Below are positions 43,417-51,115 of a stretch of DNA of 64,000 bases, piece after piece. Position 1 is the first letter of the stretch. Every line of letters begins with the position of its first letter. The stretch is from Paraburkholderia sp. UYCP14C (GTDB lineage: Bacteria; Pseudomonadota; Gammaproteobacteria; Burkholderiales; Burkholderiaceae). Position numbers and translations under genes: made by a program. Location: contig NZ_SELS01000040.1 of the NCBI RefSeq assembly GCF_004197395.1, positions 16,390 to 80,389 on the forward strand. The letters are read 5' to 3'. Under the pieces are notes generated by a model. It saw nothing but the letters and a program-made list of their open reading frames with translations. It did not search any database and was not told where the DNA came from.

Positions 43417-45182
43417 TGAATACACACGTACTCGAATACGACATCGTCGTGGTGGGCGGCGGGACAGCGGGCCCGATGGCCGCCGTCAAGGCTAAAGAAA
43501 GCGACCCACAACTCAAGGTGCTGCTGCTCGAAAAGGCCAACGTCAAACGCAGCGGCGCGATTTCGATGGGCATGGATGGGCTGAACAATGCCGTCATCCC
43601 GGGCCACGCGACACCCGAGCAATACACACGCGAAATCACCATCGCCAACGACGGCATCGTCGATCAGTCCGCCGTCTATGCGTACGCGAAGCACAGCTTC
43701 AAGACGATCGAAGAACTCGACCGTTGGGGCGTCAAGTTCGAAAAAGACGGCACCGGCGACTACGCGGTAAAGAAAGTGCATCACATGGGCTCATATGTAT
43801 TGCCGATGCCGGAAGGTCACGACATCAAGAAAGTGCTGTACCGGCAGTTGAAACGTGCGCGCGTCGCGATCACCAATCGCATCGTTGCGACGCGTCTTCT
43901 CACCGACTCCCTGGGCAACGTCAACGGCGTACTGGGCTTCGATTGCCGCACAGCCGACTTCTACGTGGTGCGCGCCAAGGCCGTGATTCTGTCGTGCGGC
44001 GCAGCGGGACGGCTCGGCTTGCCCGCATCCGGATACCTGATGGGCACCTACGAGAATCCGACCAACGCGGGCGATGGTTACGCAATGGCCTATCACGCAG
44101 GCGCCGCGCTCGCGAACCTCGAATGCTTCCAGATCAATCCGCTGATCAAGGACTACAACGGACCCGCATGCGCGTATGTGACGGGCCCGCTCGGCGGCTT
44201 CACGGCGAACGGTAAAGGCGAACGCTTCATCGAATGCGATTACTGGAGCGGGCAGATGATGTGGGAGTTCTATCAGGAACTCGAAAGCGGTAATGGCCCG
44301 GTGTTTCTCAAGCTCGATCACCTCGCCGAGGAAACGATCCAGACCATCGAGCAGATCCTGCATACGAACGAGCGTCCGAGCCGTGGGCGCTTTCACGCGG
44401 GACGCGGCACCGACTACCGGCAGCAGATGGTCGAGATGCATATCTCCGAGATCGGCTTTTGCAGCGGACACAGCGCTTCGGGCGTGTTCGTGAACGAGCG
44501 GGCGGAAACCACCGTGCGCGGACTCTATGCCGCTGGCGACATGGCCGCCGTGCCCCACAACTACATGCTGGGCGCTTTCACGTACGGCTGGTTCGCCGGA
44601 CAGAATGCCGCCGCGTATGTAGCGGGGCGCGAGCATGCGCCGCTCGATCAGGAGCAGATCGACGCGGAACGCGTGCGCGTCTACGCACCGCTCGAGCGCG
44701 AACATGGACTTGCGCCCGCGCAAGTCGAATACAAGCTGCGCCGCATGGTCAACGACTATCTGCAGCCGCCCAAGGTGACGCGCAAGATGGAAATCGGCCT
44801 GCAACGCTTCGACGAGATCGCTGAAGACATCTCTGCGATCAAGGCCTCGCATCCGCATGAGCTGATGCGCGCCGCCGAAGTACGCGCGATACGCGATTGC
44901 GCCGAGATGGCCGCACGCGCGTCGCTGTTTCGTACGGAAAGCCGCTGGGGCCTGTATCACCATCGGGTCGACTATCCGCAGCGCAACGACGCCGAATGGT
45001 TCTGCCACACGCATCTGCGCAAGGACGCAACGGGCCGCATGGTCAGCGAAAAGCGCGCCGTCGAGCCGTACATCGTCCCGCTCGACGACCGGGAACTCGG
45101 TTCCTATAGCAATCTCCGCATTCACGACGCCAGGGACATCACGCAGGCGGCAACCCAGCCGCTCGCCGATGTCGCTGCCTGA
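43413..45182 (+). CDS. AprA-like FAD flavoprotein (fumarate reductase/APS reductase superfamily)
   Basis: Large flavoprotein of 589 residues. YDIVVVGGGTAGPMAAVKAK is the FAD-binding motif; KRSGAISMGMDGLNNAVIPG, QINPLIKDYNGPACAYVTGP and GLYAAGDMAAVPHNYMLGAF are features of the adenylylsulfate reductase alpha-subunit branch, although the protein is about 60 residues shorter than dissimilatory AprA. The start is one of two adjacent ATGs overlapping the gntR stop. It is followed 14 bp later by a two-cluster ferredoxin, which would deliver or accept electrons. There are no sat or dsr genes nearby, so a role in dissimilatory sulfate reduction is unlikely. Substrate unknown, possibly a sulfur compound. 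Confidence 0.85.
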   Translation: MMNTHVLEYDIVVVGGGTAGPMAAVKAKESDPQLKVLLLEKANVKRSGAISMGMDGLNNAVIPGHATPEQYTREITIANDGIVDQSAVYAYAKHSFKTIEELDRWGVKFEKDGTGDYAVKKVHHMGSYVLPMPEGHDIKKVLYRQLKRARVAITNRIVATRLLTDSLGNVNGVLGFDCRTADFYVVRAKAVILSCGAAGRLGLPASGYLMGTYENPTNAGDGYAMAYHAGAALANLECFQINPLIKDYNGPACAYVTGPLGGFTANGKGERFIECDYWSGQMMWEFYQELESGNGPVFLKLDHLAEETIQTIEQILHTNERPSRGRFHAGRGTDYRQQMVEMHISEIGFCSGHSASGVFVNERAETTVRGLYAAGDMAAVPHNYMLGAFTYGWFAGQNAAAYVAGREHAPLDQEQIDAERVRVYAPLEREHGLAPAQVEYKLRRMVNDYLQPPKVTRKMEIGLQRFDEIAEDISAIKASHPHELMRAAEVRAIRDCAEMAARASLFRTESRWGLYHHRVDYPQRNDAEWFCHTHLRKDATGRMVSEKRAVEPYIVPLDDRELGSYSNLRIHDARDITQAATQPLADVAA

Positions 45183-45196
45183 CAGGAGCATCCGCG

Positions 45197-45442
45197 ATGT
45201 CTTATACCCCGCACGACATTCTTCATCGAAGCCCGGCAGCCGTCACGATCGACGAAAGCAAATGCATTGCCGAGAAGGGCTGCACCGTTTGCGTCGACGT
45301 GTGCCCGCTCGATCTGCTCGCGATCGACGTCAGTAAGGGCAAGGCCTACATGCAGTTCGACGAATGCTGGTACTGCATGCCGTGTGAGCAGGACTGCCCG
45401 ACGGGCGCGGTAAAAGTCGACATTCCGTATCTGCTGCGCTAG
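45197..45442 (+). CDS. AprB-like 2[4Fe-4S] ferredoxin
   Basis: An 81-residue protein with two 4Fe-4S motifs: CIAEKGCTVCVDVCP (C-X5-C-X2-C-X3-CP) and CWYCMPCEQDCP (C-X2-C-X2-C-X3-CP). The short MQFDECWYCMPCEQDCPTGA form is that of APS reductase beta subunits, without their long C-terminal tail. AGGAG precedes ATG 45197. It is surely the partner of the flavoprotein just upstream. Confidence 0.92.
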   Translation: MSYTPHDILHRSPAAVTIDESKCIAEKGCTVCVDVCPLDLLAIDVSKGKAYMQFDECWYCMPCEQDCPTGAVKVDIPYLLR

Positions 45443-45498
45443 CGCATGGCGGCGAGCATCCATCTGCCCCTCCACCGAGACCCACGAAGAGCCGCCTC

Positions 45499-46926
45499 AT
45501 GATCATCCGCTATGCCCTGCCCCGCTTCCTTGCCGTCGCCATGCTCGCCGTTGCCGCGGGCAGCGTCGAGGCCGAAACGATCCGAGTCGCCATCGGCACA
45601 CAGGACACGACCATCAACTGCGCGACGGGCGGTCTGTTGATTCGCGAACTTCATCTGCTCGACAAGTATCTGCCGCACACCGGCAAGTACAAGGACGTGA
45701 GCTACGACGTGCAATGGAAAGATTTCACGTCCGGCGCGCCGATGACCAACGAGATGGTCGCGGGCAAGCTCGATTTCGGCGCGATGGCCGATTTCCCCGG
45801 CGCGCTGAATGGCGCGGCGTTCCAGAAGGCAGGCCGCAAGAGCATCTTCATCGCCGTGCTGTCCGGCAGCGTCGACGGAAGCGGCAACGGCATCGTCGTG
45901 CCCGAGGGTTCGCCCTTGCATTCCATTGCCGACCTGAAGGGCAAGACGATTTCCGTGCCGTTCGCGTCGACATCGCATGGCATGTTGTTGCGTGCGATCA
46001 AGGCGCAAGGCTGGAATCCGGACACCGACGTGAACATCATCACGCAGGCACCGGAAGTGGCGGGCAGCGCGTTGAAGGCGAAGAAGATCGACGCGCACGC
46101 CGACTTCGTGCCGTTCGCGGATCTGTTCCCCTATCGCGGCTTCGCGCGCAAGATCTACGACGGCGCGCAAAGTCACGCGCCAACCTATCACGGCGCACTC
46201 GTCGATGCAGTTTATGCGCAGAAGTACCCCGAAGTGGTCGTCGCGTATCTGCGCGCCGCCATCGAGGCAAACGGGCTCATCGCGCAAGACCCCGAGAAAT
46301 ACAGCCTGCTGATCCAGAAGACGACCGGTATCGAAGCGCCCGTCGACTATCTCTATCACGGCCCGCTCGGTATCCAGACCCGCGACCTCACGTGGAAGCC
46401 CGAGTATCGCCAGGCCACGGCGACCGCGATCGAAACGCTCAAGCTGCTGAAGAAAACGGATGTCGATCTGAACGCGAACACGTTTATCGACGACCGCTAC
46501 ATTCGCGAAGCGTTCAAGGAATCCGGCCTCGACTACGATGCCCAGCTTAAGAACTATGCCAGGCAGCCGCTCATCGCGAACGACGCCGTCACAGGAAAGC
46601 CGATCCGCGACTTCAACGACGTGGCCCAGGTGTGGCTCGACAACGAAGAGAAAGTCCGCAATTACGCGTCGCCTGAGGAAGCCTTCGCGGCGCTCAACAA
46701 GATCGCGCAGTCGGGCGCAAAGCCACGTGCCGTGTTCGTTCACGACCACGCAAGCGGCCTCAAGCTATTCGCGAATCAGGCGTGGTACGTGAAGGATTCG
46801 CACGGCGCGATCACCGCATTCCTGCTGAGAGCGGGCGCCGACCGTTACGCGCAACAGGGGTCGGGATCGGTGGTCGATTACGCCGCTGCTCAATCGGGCG
46901 CCGCGCAAGCCGTCGCGTCGCGCTAG
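45499..46926 (+). CDS. SsuA/NrtA-like ABC binding protein with NosL-like C-terminal domain
   Basis: Periplasmic binding protein of 475 residues, about 130 longer than SsuA or TauA. Signal peptide ends AAGSVEA. The binding domain has IRVAIGTQDTTINCATGG, GKLDFGAMADFPGALNGAAF and LKGKTISVPFASTSHGMLLR, as in sulfonate/nitrate/taurine binding proteins. The last 80 residues, AVFVHDHASGLKLFANQAWY then YVKDSHGAITAFLLRAGADR and GSGSVVDYAAA, resemble the C-terminal half of NosL, the copper-binding accessory lipoprotein of nitrous oxide reductase. The NosL likeness is from memory of the family and needs a profile search. Permease and ATPase genes follow. Confidence 0.82.
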   Translation: MIIRYALPRFLAVAMLAVAAGSVEAETIRVAIGTQDTTINCATGGLLIRELHLLDKYLPHTGKYKDVSYDVQWKDFTSGAPMTNEMVAGKLDFGAMADFPGALNGAAFQKAGRKSIFIAVLSGSVDGSGNGIVVPEGSPLHSIADLKGKTISVPFASTSHGMLLRAIKAQGWNPDTDVNIITQAPEVAGSALKAKKIDAHADFVPFADLFPYRGFARKIYDGAQSHAPTYHGALVDAVYAQKYPEVVVAYLRAAIEANGLIAQDPEKYSLLIQKTTGIEAPVDYLYHGPLGIQTRDLTWKPEYRQATATAIETLKLLKKTDVDLNANTFIDDRYIREAFKESGLDYDAQLKNYARQPLIANDAVTGKPIRDFNDVAQVWLDNEEKVRNYASPEEAFAALNKIAQSGAKPRAVFVHDHASGLKLFANQAWYVKDSHGAITAFLLRAGADRYAQQGSGSVVDYAAAQSGAAQAVASR

Positions 46927-46961
46927 GCGCATTCCATCGTCGCGCAACATCGGGACACACT

Positions 46962-47807
46962 ATGGCCGCCACCTTCGAACTTCAGGGCAACCGCGCATCG
47001 ACGCGCCGGCGCACTCCTTTCTTCACGGCGACGACCCTGCGCCGCGCGCGGCGCGTGACATCGCTGGCGGTATGCGTCGCGCTCTGGCAGCTTGCCGTGC
47101 ACTTCCGGCTATCGACGGGCTTCATCACGTTCGCCAACGTGCCCGCGCCATCCGATGCGCTGCCCGCGCTGTGGTCGCTGCTGCATTCGCCGAAGCTGCC
47201 GATGCATCTGGCCGCGAGCATCTGGCGCGTGCTCGCGGGTTTTTGCGCGGCGGCTGTCGTGGGTGTCGGCCTGGGCCTCGCGATTGGCCGTTATCGCGCG
47301 GTCGAAGACACGGCACTGCCCGCGCTCGAGGTGCTGCGCCCGATCCCCGCCGTCGCGTGGATACCGCTTGCGATCCTGATGTTTCCGTCGTCGGAACTCA
47401 GCATGATGTTCATCACGTTCATCGGCGCGCTGTTTCCGATTCTGCTCAACACGGTGCATGGCGTGGAAGCCGTCGATCCGCGGCTCGTCGCGACCGCACG
47501 TAGTCTCGGCACGAAGCCGCTCGCGCTCTACAAGGAAGTGGTGCTGCCAGGCGCTGCGCCCGCCATTTTCACGGGCCTTGCGATCGGCATGGGCACCGCG
47601 TGGTTCTGTCTGGTGACGGCGGAGATGATCGCGGGCCAGTACGGTATCGGCTATTTCACGTGGGAGTCGTATACGTTGCAGAACTATCCCGACATCGTCG
47701 TCGGCATGGCGCTGATCGGAGCGCTCGGCATGGGCAGTAGCGCGCTCGTCAAGCGTCTGGGCGTCGCGCTCACACCCTGGTACCGCCTACAGGAGACACG
47801 CCGATGA
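46962..47807 (+). CDS. ABC transporter permease, SsuC/TauC type
   Basis: A 281-residue permease with six helices and the EAA-type loop in ATARSLGTKPLALYKEVVLP. VAWIPLAILMFPSSELSMMF and TAWFCLVTAEMIAGQYGIGY are characteristic of the sulfonate/nitrate/taurine (BPD_transp_1) subfamily. ATG 46962 is taken; a longer frame overlaps the binding-protein gene. It overlaps the ATPase start by 4 bp. Confidence 0.92.
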   Translation: MAATFELQGNRASTRRRTPFFTATTLRRARRVTSLAVCVALWQLAVHFRLSTGFITFANVPAPSDALPALWSLLHSPKLPMHLAASIWRVLAGFCAAAVVGVGLGLAIGRYRAVEDTALPALEVLRPIPAVAWIPLAILMFPSSELSMMFITFIGALFPILLNTVHGVEAVDPRLVATARSLGTKPLALYKEVVLPGAAPAIFTGLAIGMGTAWFCLVTAEMIAGQYGIGYFTWESYTLQNYPDIVVGMALIGALGMGSSALVKRLGVALTPWYRLQETRR

Positions 47808-48595
47808 CCAGCGCCGCCATCGAAACCGCGTACGCGCCCGCCCGTGTCAACGTGCGCGGGGTTTCTGTCGAAGTGGGGCCGCCCCAGGCGCGCATCGCGA
47901 CACTAGACGGTCTCGACGTCGACATCGCGCCCGGCCAGTTCGTCTGCGTGCTGGGTCCTTCGGGCTGCGGCAAGTCGACCTTGCTCGCCGCGATCGCGGG
48001 GCATATCGCGGCGACACATGGCACGATCGCCGTCGACGACGAAACGGTCGATCGCCCGCATCCCGAGCGCGGGCTCGTCTTTCAGCAACACACGCTGTTT
48101 CCATGGAAGCGCGTGATCGACAACGTCGCGTTCGGCCTCAAGATGAAGGGCGTCGGCGCGAACGAGCGGCGCGGGCGAGCCGCAGATCTGCTCGAACTCG
48201 TTGGACTTGGCGGGTTCGACTCGCACTACCCCGCGCAACTGTCCGGCGGCATGCAGCAGCGCGTCGAAATCGCGCGCGTGCTGATCAACCGGCCACGCGT
48301 GCTGCTGATGGACGAGCCGTTCGGCGCGCTCGACGCGCAAACGCGCCGCATGATGCAGACGCTGCTCCTCGATATCTGGACAAAGGTGCGCACGACGGTG
48401 GTGTTCGTCACGCACGATATCGAAGAAGCGCTGTTTCTGGCGGATCGCATCCTGATGCTGTCGAAGCGGCCTGCCCGCGTGGTCGCGGATATTGCGGTGC
48501 CGCTTGCACGACCCCGGTCCGACGATTCGACGCTCGATCCAGCGTTCGTCGACATCAAGCGCCGATGCCTTTCACTGTTGCGCGACGCCGAGTGA
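47804..48595 (+). CDS. ABC transporter ATPase, SsuB/TauB type
   Basis: A 263-residue ATPase: Walker A GPSGCGKST, Q-loop FQQHTLFPWKRVI, signature LSGGMQQRVEIARVL, Walker B RVLLMDEPFGALDAQTR and the H-loop FVTHDIEEALFLADRI. It energises uptake through the adjoining permease and belongs to the sulfonate/taurine/nitrate importer group. Translationally coupled to the permease by ATGA overlap. Confidence 0.94.
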   Translation: MTSAAIETAYAPARVNVRGVSVEVGPPQARIATLDGLDVDIAPGQFVCVLGPSGCGKSTLLAAIAGHIAATHGTIAVDDETVDRPHPERGLVFQQHTLFPWKRVIDNVAFGLKMKGVGANERRGRAADLLELVGLGGFDSHYPAQLSGGMQQRVEIARVLINRPRVLLMDEPFGALDAQTRRMMQTLLLDIWTKVRTTVVFVTHDIEEALFLADRILMLSKRPARVVADIAVPLARPRSDDSTLDPAFVDIKRRCLSLLRDAE

Positions 48596-48622
48596 CGCCG
48601 CGACTCCACTATTCGAGCATTC

Positions 48623-49618
48623 ATGTCCGCCCCGAACCTGTTGACCTACGATCCGCAAACGCTCGCACCGGAAGCCGCTGCATTGTTGCCGCGCCTGTCG
48701 GATGCAGATGCAGCGGTCCGGCGCATTGCGCTGATCGAACTTGCCGACCTCGAAGACCCCGACGCGTTGCAACTCATTGTCGCGGCGCTGAAACACGACG
48801 ACTCCGCCACCGTGCGCAGTGAAGCCGCACGCGTGCTTGGGGCGTGGGAAGAGCCGCACATTGTTGAAGCGCTGTGTCATGCGTTGATCGACATCGATGA
48901 CGAGGTGCGCCGGGCCGCAGCATCAAGTCTGTCGGAGCTGAAGGATGCATCATCGGGCGCGGTGCTCTGCGGCTGGCTCGATCGACCCGAACCGTTCGTG
49001 AAGGCCGCGGTACTGCGCGCGTTGCGCGAGTTGCGTGTCGCCGATGCGTTCGCCCCTGCCTTGCACGCCCTTGCTGACGACGATCCCGGTGTGCGCGTCG
49101 AAGCCGTCGGCGTGCTCGGATGGCTGAAGGATGCGCGCGCGCTCGCGCCGCTTGCCCGTATCGCCGCATCCGACAGCAGCGCCGATATTCGCCGCGCGGC
49201 GATCGGTGCGTTGGGTTACGCACAGGGAGACGATCGCGCCACCCCGCTTGCGTTGCTGCAAGCGCTGCGTGACCCGGTGTGGCAAGTCCGTGAGGAGGCC
49301 GCGACCACACTAGGCAAGCTGCGCGTCGCATCGGCGCGCGACGCGTTGATCGTCGCGCTCGACGACGACTACTGGCAGGTGCGCCTGCGTGCAGCGCGTG
49401 CGTTGGGACAGTTGAGCGACCGTGCCGCGGCACCGCCGCTCGTCGCACTGCTGGCGCACGCGATCAGCAATCTACGTAAGGAAGCGGCGCTTGCGCTCGG
49501 CGAACTGCGCGCCCCCTCGACAGCGGCGGCACTCCGTGAAGCCTGCGGCGACGCCGATCCCGAAGTGCGCAAGGCGGCCAGAATTGCGCTGCAGCAGCTT
49601 GAGCAAGCGACAGCATGA
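48623..49618 (+). CDS. HEAT-repeat (PBS lyase-like) protein
   Basis: A 331-residue soluble protein made almost entirely of about ten HEAT-like repeats of roughly 31 residues, each with a D-x-VR-xxAAxxLGxL core: DDEVRRAAASSLSELKD, DPGVRVEAVGVLGWLKD, DPVWQVREEAATTLGKL, DPEVRKAARIALQQLEQ. Such EZ-HEAT proteins act as scaffolds or as lyases/chaperones for cofactor proteins. No catalytic motif is visible. It lies 28 bp after the ATPase and overlaps the DUF971 gene, so it is part of this operon, perhaps assembling the flavoprotein-ferredoxin complex. Confidence 0.88.
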   Translation: MSAPNLLTYDPQTLAPEAAALLPRLSDADAAVRRIALIELADLEDPDALQLIVAALKHDDSATVRSEAARVLGAWEEPHIVEALCHALIDIDDEVRRAAASSLSELKDASSGAVLCGWLDRPEPFVKAAVLRALRELRVADAFAPALHALADDDPGVRVEAVGVLGWLKDARALAPLARIAASDSSADIRRAAIGALGYAQGDDRATPLALLQALRDPVWQVREEAATTLGKLRVASARDALIVALDDDYWQVRLRAARALGQLSDRAAAPPLVALLAHAISNLRKEAALALGELRAPSTAAALREACGDADPEVRKAARIALQQLEQATA

Positions 49619-49965
49619 AGACTCCACGGCAGATCGAATTCGATGCACAGACGCTAACGCTGCATTGGAATGACGGTCCGGCACAACGGATCACTTCCCG
49701 CGCGCTTCGGTTGGCGTGCCCCTGCGCCGAATGCCGGCGGTTGCGGCTCGATGGAAGGGCGCTCGTCGTGCCGTCCGATATAGCCATTCTGGAGATTCGC
49801 CCGGCCGGATATGGCATGCAACTGGTATTCAGCGACAAACACGAGCGCGGTATTTTTCCATGGGTCTATGTGGTCGGGCTGCCCGGCCCGGCACCGGAAT
49901 TGCATCTGCCGAACGGGCCGCGCGCGAGATGTTCGAATGCCTCCGCTGCCTCGTCGGAGCGATAG
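49615..49965 (+). CDS. DUF971 (GBBH-like N-terminal domain) protein
   Basis: A 116-residue protein: IEFDAQTLTLHWNDGPAQRI, then LRLACPCAECRRLRLDGRA with the CPCAEC zinc or iron site, and MQLVFSDKHERGIFPWVYVV. DUF971 is the N-terminal domain of gamma-butyrobetaine hydroxylase and also occurs alone or fused to the Fe-S carrier ApbC/Mrp, which points to Fe-S related work. Its ATG overlaps the HEAT gene stop (ATGA). Last gene of the operon. Confidence 0.9.
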   Translation: MKTPRQIEFDAQTLTLHWNDGPAQRITSRALRLACPCAECRRLRLDGRALVVPSDIAILEIRPAGYGMQLVFSDKHERGIFPWVYVVGLPGPAPELHLPNGPRARCSNASAASSER

Positions 49966-50298
49966 GCGCGTTTGCCTGGCGCCTTGATAGTCGGCCCGGA
50001 CTGCACACCACTTCAGCCCGGTTCGATGTACGTTTGTTCCGCGCCGTCCCTCACTTAACGTACATCGCATCGCTAACGTACAAACCGCCGGCCGCGTCCC
50101 AGCTTCGTGGCAACCTTGCCGAATGGTTTTGTACGCTTTTGTTACTTGTACGTTTTTAGCATACGCTTAATCCGAAACGTACAACAGGTCTCACCGCAAA
50201 ACCGGATCAAGGGGCCTCCACAGCACATATTGATTCGCCCCTCGTGAACTCTGCACGCACCACGCTGACGAACAGGTTTTCGATCCGGATAACTTTGT
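49966..50298. promoter_or_regulatory. Intergenic region with six AACGTACA/TGTACGTT motifs
   Basis: The motif occurs at 50027 (TGTACGTT), 50057 (AACGTACA), 50075 (AACGTACA), 50130 (TGTACGCT, one mismatch), 50147 (TGTACGTT) and 50176 (AACGTACA), within 157 bp. Two pairs are spaced 17-18 bp start to start. The region lies between the DUF971 gene and the lone receiver gene and is AT-richer than its surroundings. Likely a binding array for an unidentified regulator. Confidence 0.6.
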
Positions 50299-50688
50299 AT
50301 GGCGAGCGTGCTCTTGGTCGACGATGACGTGGAGACATTGGCTGCGTGGAGCGCCACTTGCGTCGCCGACGGATTCGAAGTAAGAAGCGCGAGCGACGGC
50401 CAATCGGCATTAAGAATGTTCATTGAATCGCCCGTCGATGTGGTGGTCGCCGATTGGCGCATGCCGGTCATGTCGGGGAGCGAGCTATGTCACCGTTTGC
50501 GCACTCTTCCGAACCTCGCCGACGCTGCTTTCATCCTGGTTTCGGGAGAGCCCAGCCCGCCCGCGTTCGTCGCCTATGATGGGTTTCTCCGCAAACCGGT
50601 AGATGGGCAACTTCTACTGACTACGATGCGGCGCCTTCTAGCAGATCACATAACGCACCGCAAACGACCACGCGACAGATCAGGTTAG
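50299..50688 (+). CDS. Single-domain response regulator
   Basis: A 129-residue stand-alone receiver. The acidic pocket is in VLLVDDDVETL, the phospho-acceptor Asp in VDVVVADWRMPVMSG, the conserved Ser in FILVSGE and the Lys in FLRKPVDG. There is no output domain, so it must signal through protein contact, as CheY or Spo0F-type proteins do. The start has no strong ribosome binding site. It lies downstream of the AACGTACA motif array and upstream of a diguanylate cyclase gene, 427 bp away. Confidence 0.9.
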   Translation: MASVLLVDDDVETLAAWSATCVADGFEVRSASDGQSALRMFIESPVDVVVADWRMPVMSGSELCHRLRTLPNLADAAFILVSGEPSPPAFVAYDGFLRKPVDGQLLLTTMRRLLADHITHRKRPRDRSG

Positions 50689-51115
50689 CGAAGCCCGCGG
50701 TCTCCAGGCGAGGGGCTACGTCAATATATACAGCGACGCATCGCCCTTCTTGTGCACAGCCGCTAGCGTGTCTCCATTACTTCGACGTCAGGCTGGTTTC
50801 GCGCAAACGGATTAATGGGCAGAATTTTCTGTCGGTCGGTCTTGAACGCGTTCTATCCGACATATTTCCCAGGCGGCGGCAACGGTTGCAAACCAACGGA
50901 CAACATTCGCCTCGATTCCCTTCACTGTGGCACCGGTCGGACAAGGAGCGAACCCGAGAGTGGTTTTCCTCCACCCTCGTTGAAAATCGGGTAGTCTTGC
51001 GTCCGTAATAGCTATCGCCGCGCGAAAGCGCGCGTTGCAAGATAGCGCGGGCCTTGCACCGTCCTTCACCACGACCAGGCCCCGCACTTCGTCACGGCTG
51101 TCTCGTCAAATCAAG
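50689..51115. other. Intergenic region, no confident gene
   Basis: About 427 bp between the receiver gene and the diguanylate cyclase. Minus-strand frames at 50777-51087 lack ribosome binding sites and domain features. Probably holds the promoter for the cyclase gene. Confidence 0.45.

Noticed and set aside
43413-45442. AprAB-like genes as evidence for dissimilatory sulfate reduction or sulfur oxidation
   Set aside because: No sat, dsrAB, qmo, aprM or sox genes are present, the subunits are shorter than true AprA and AprB, and the operon includes an importer and accessory genes that point elsewhere.
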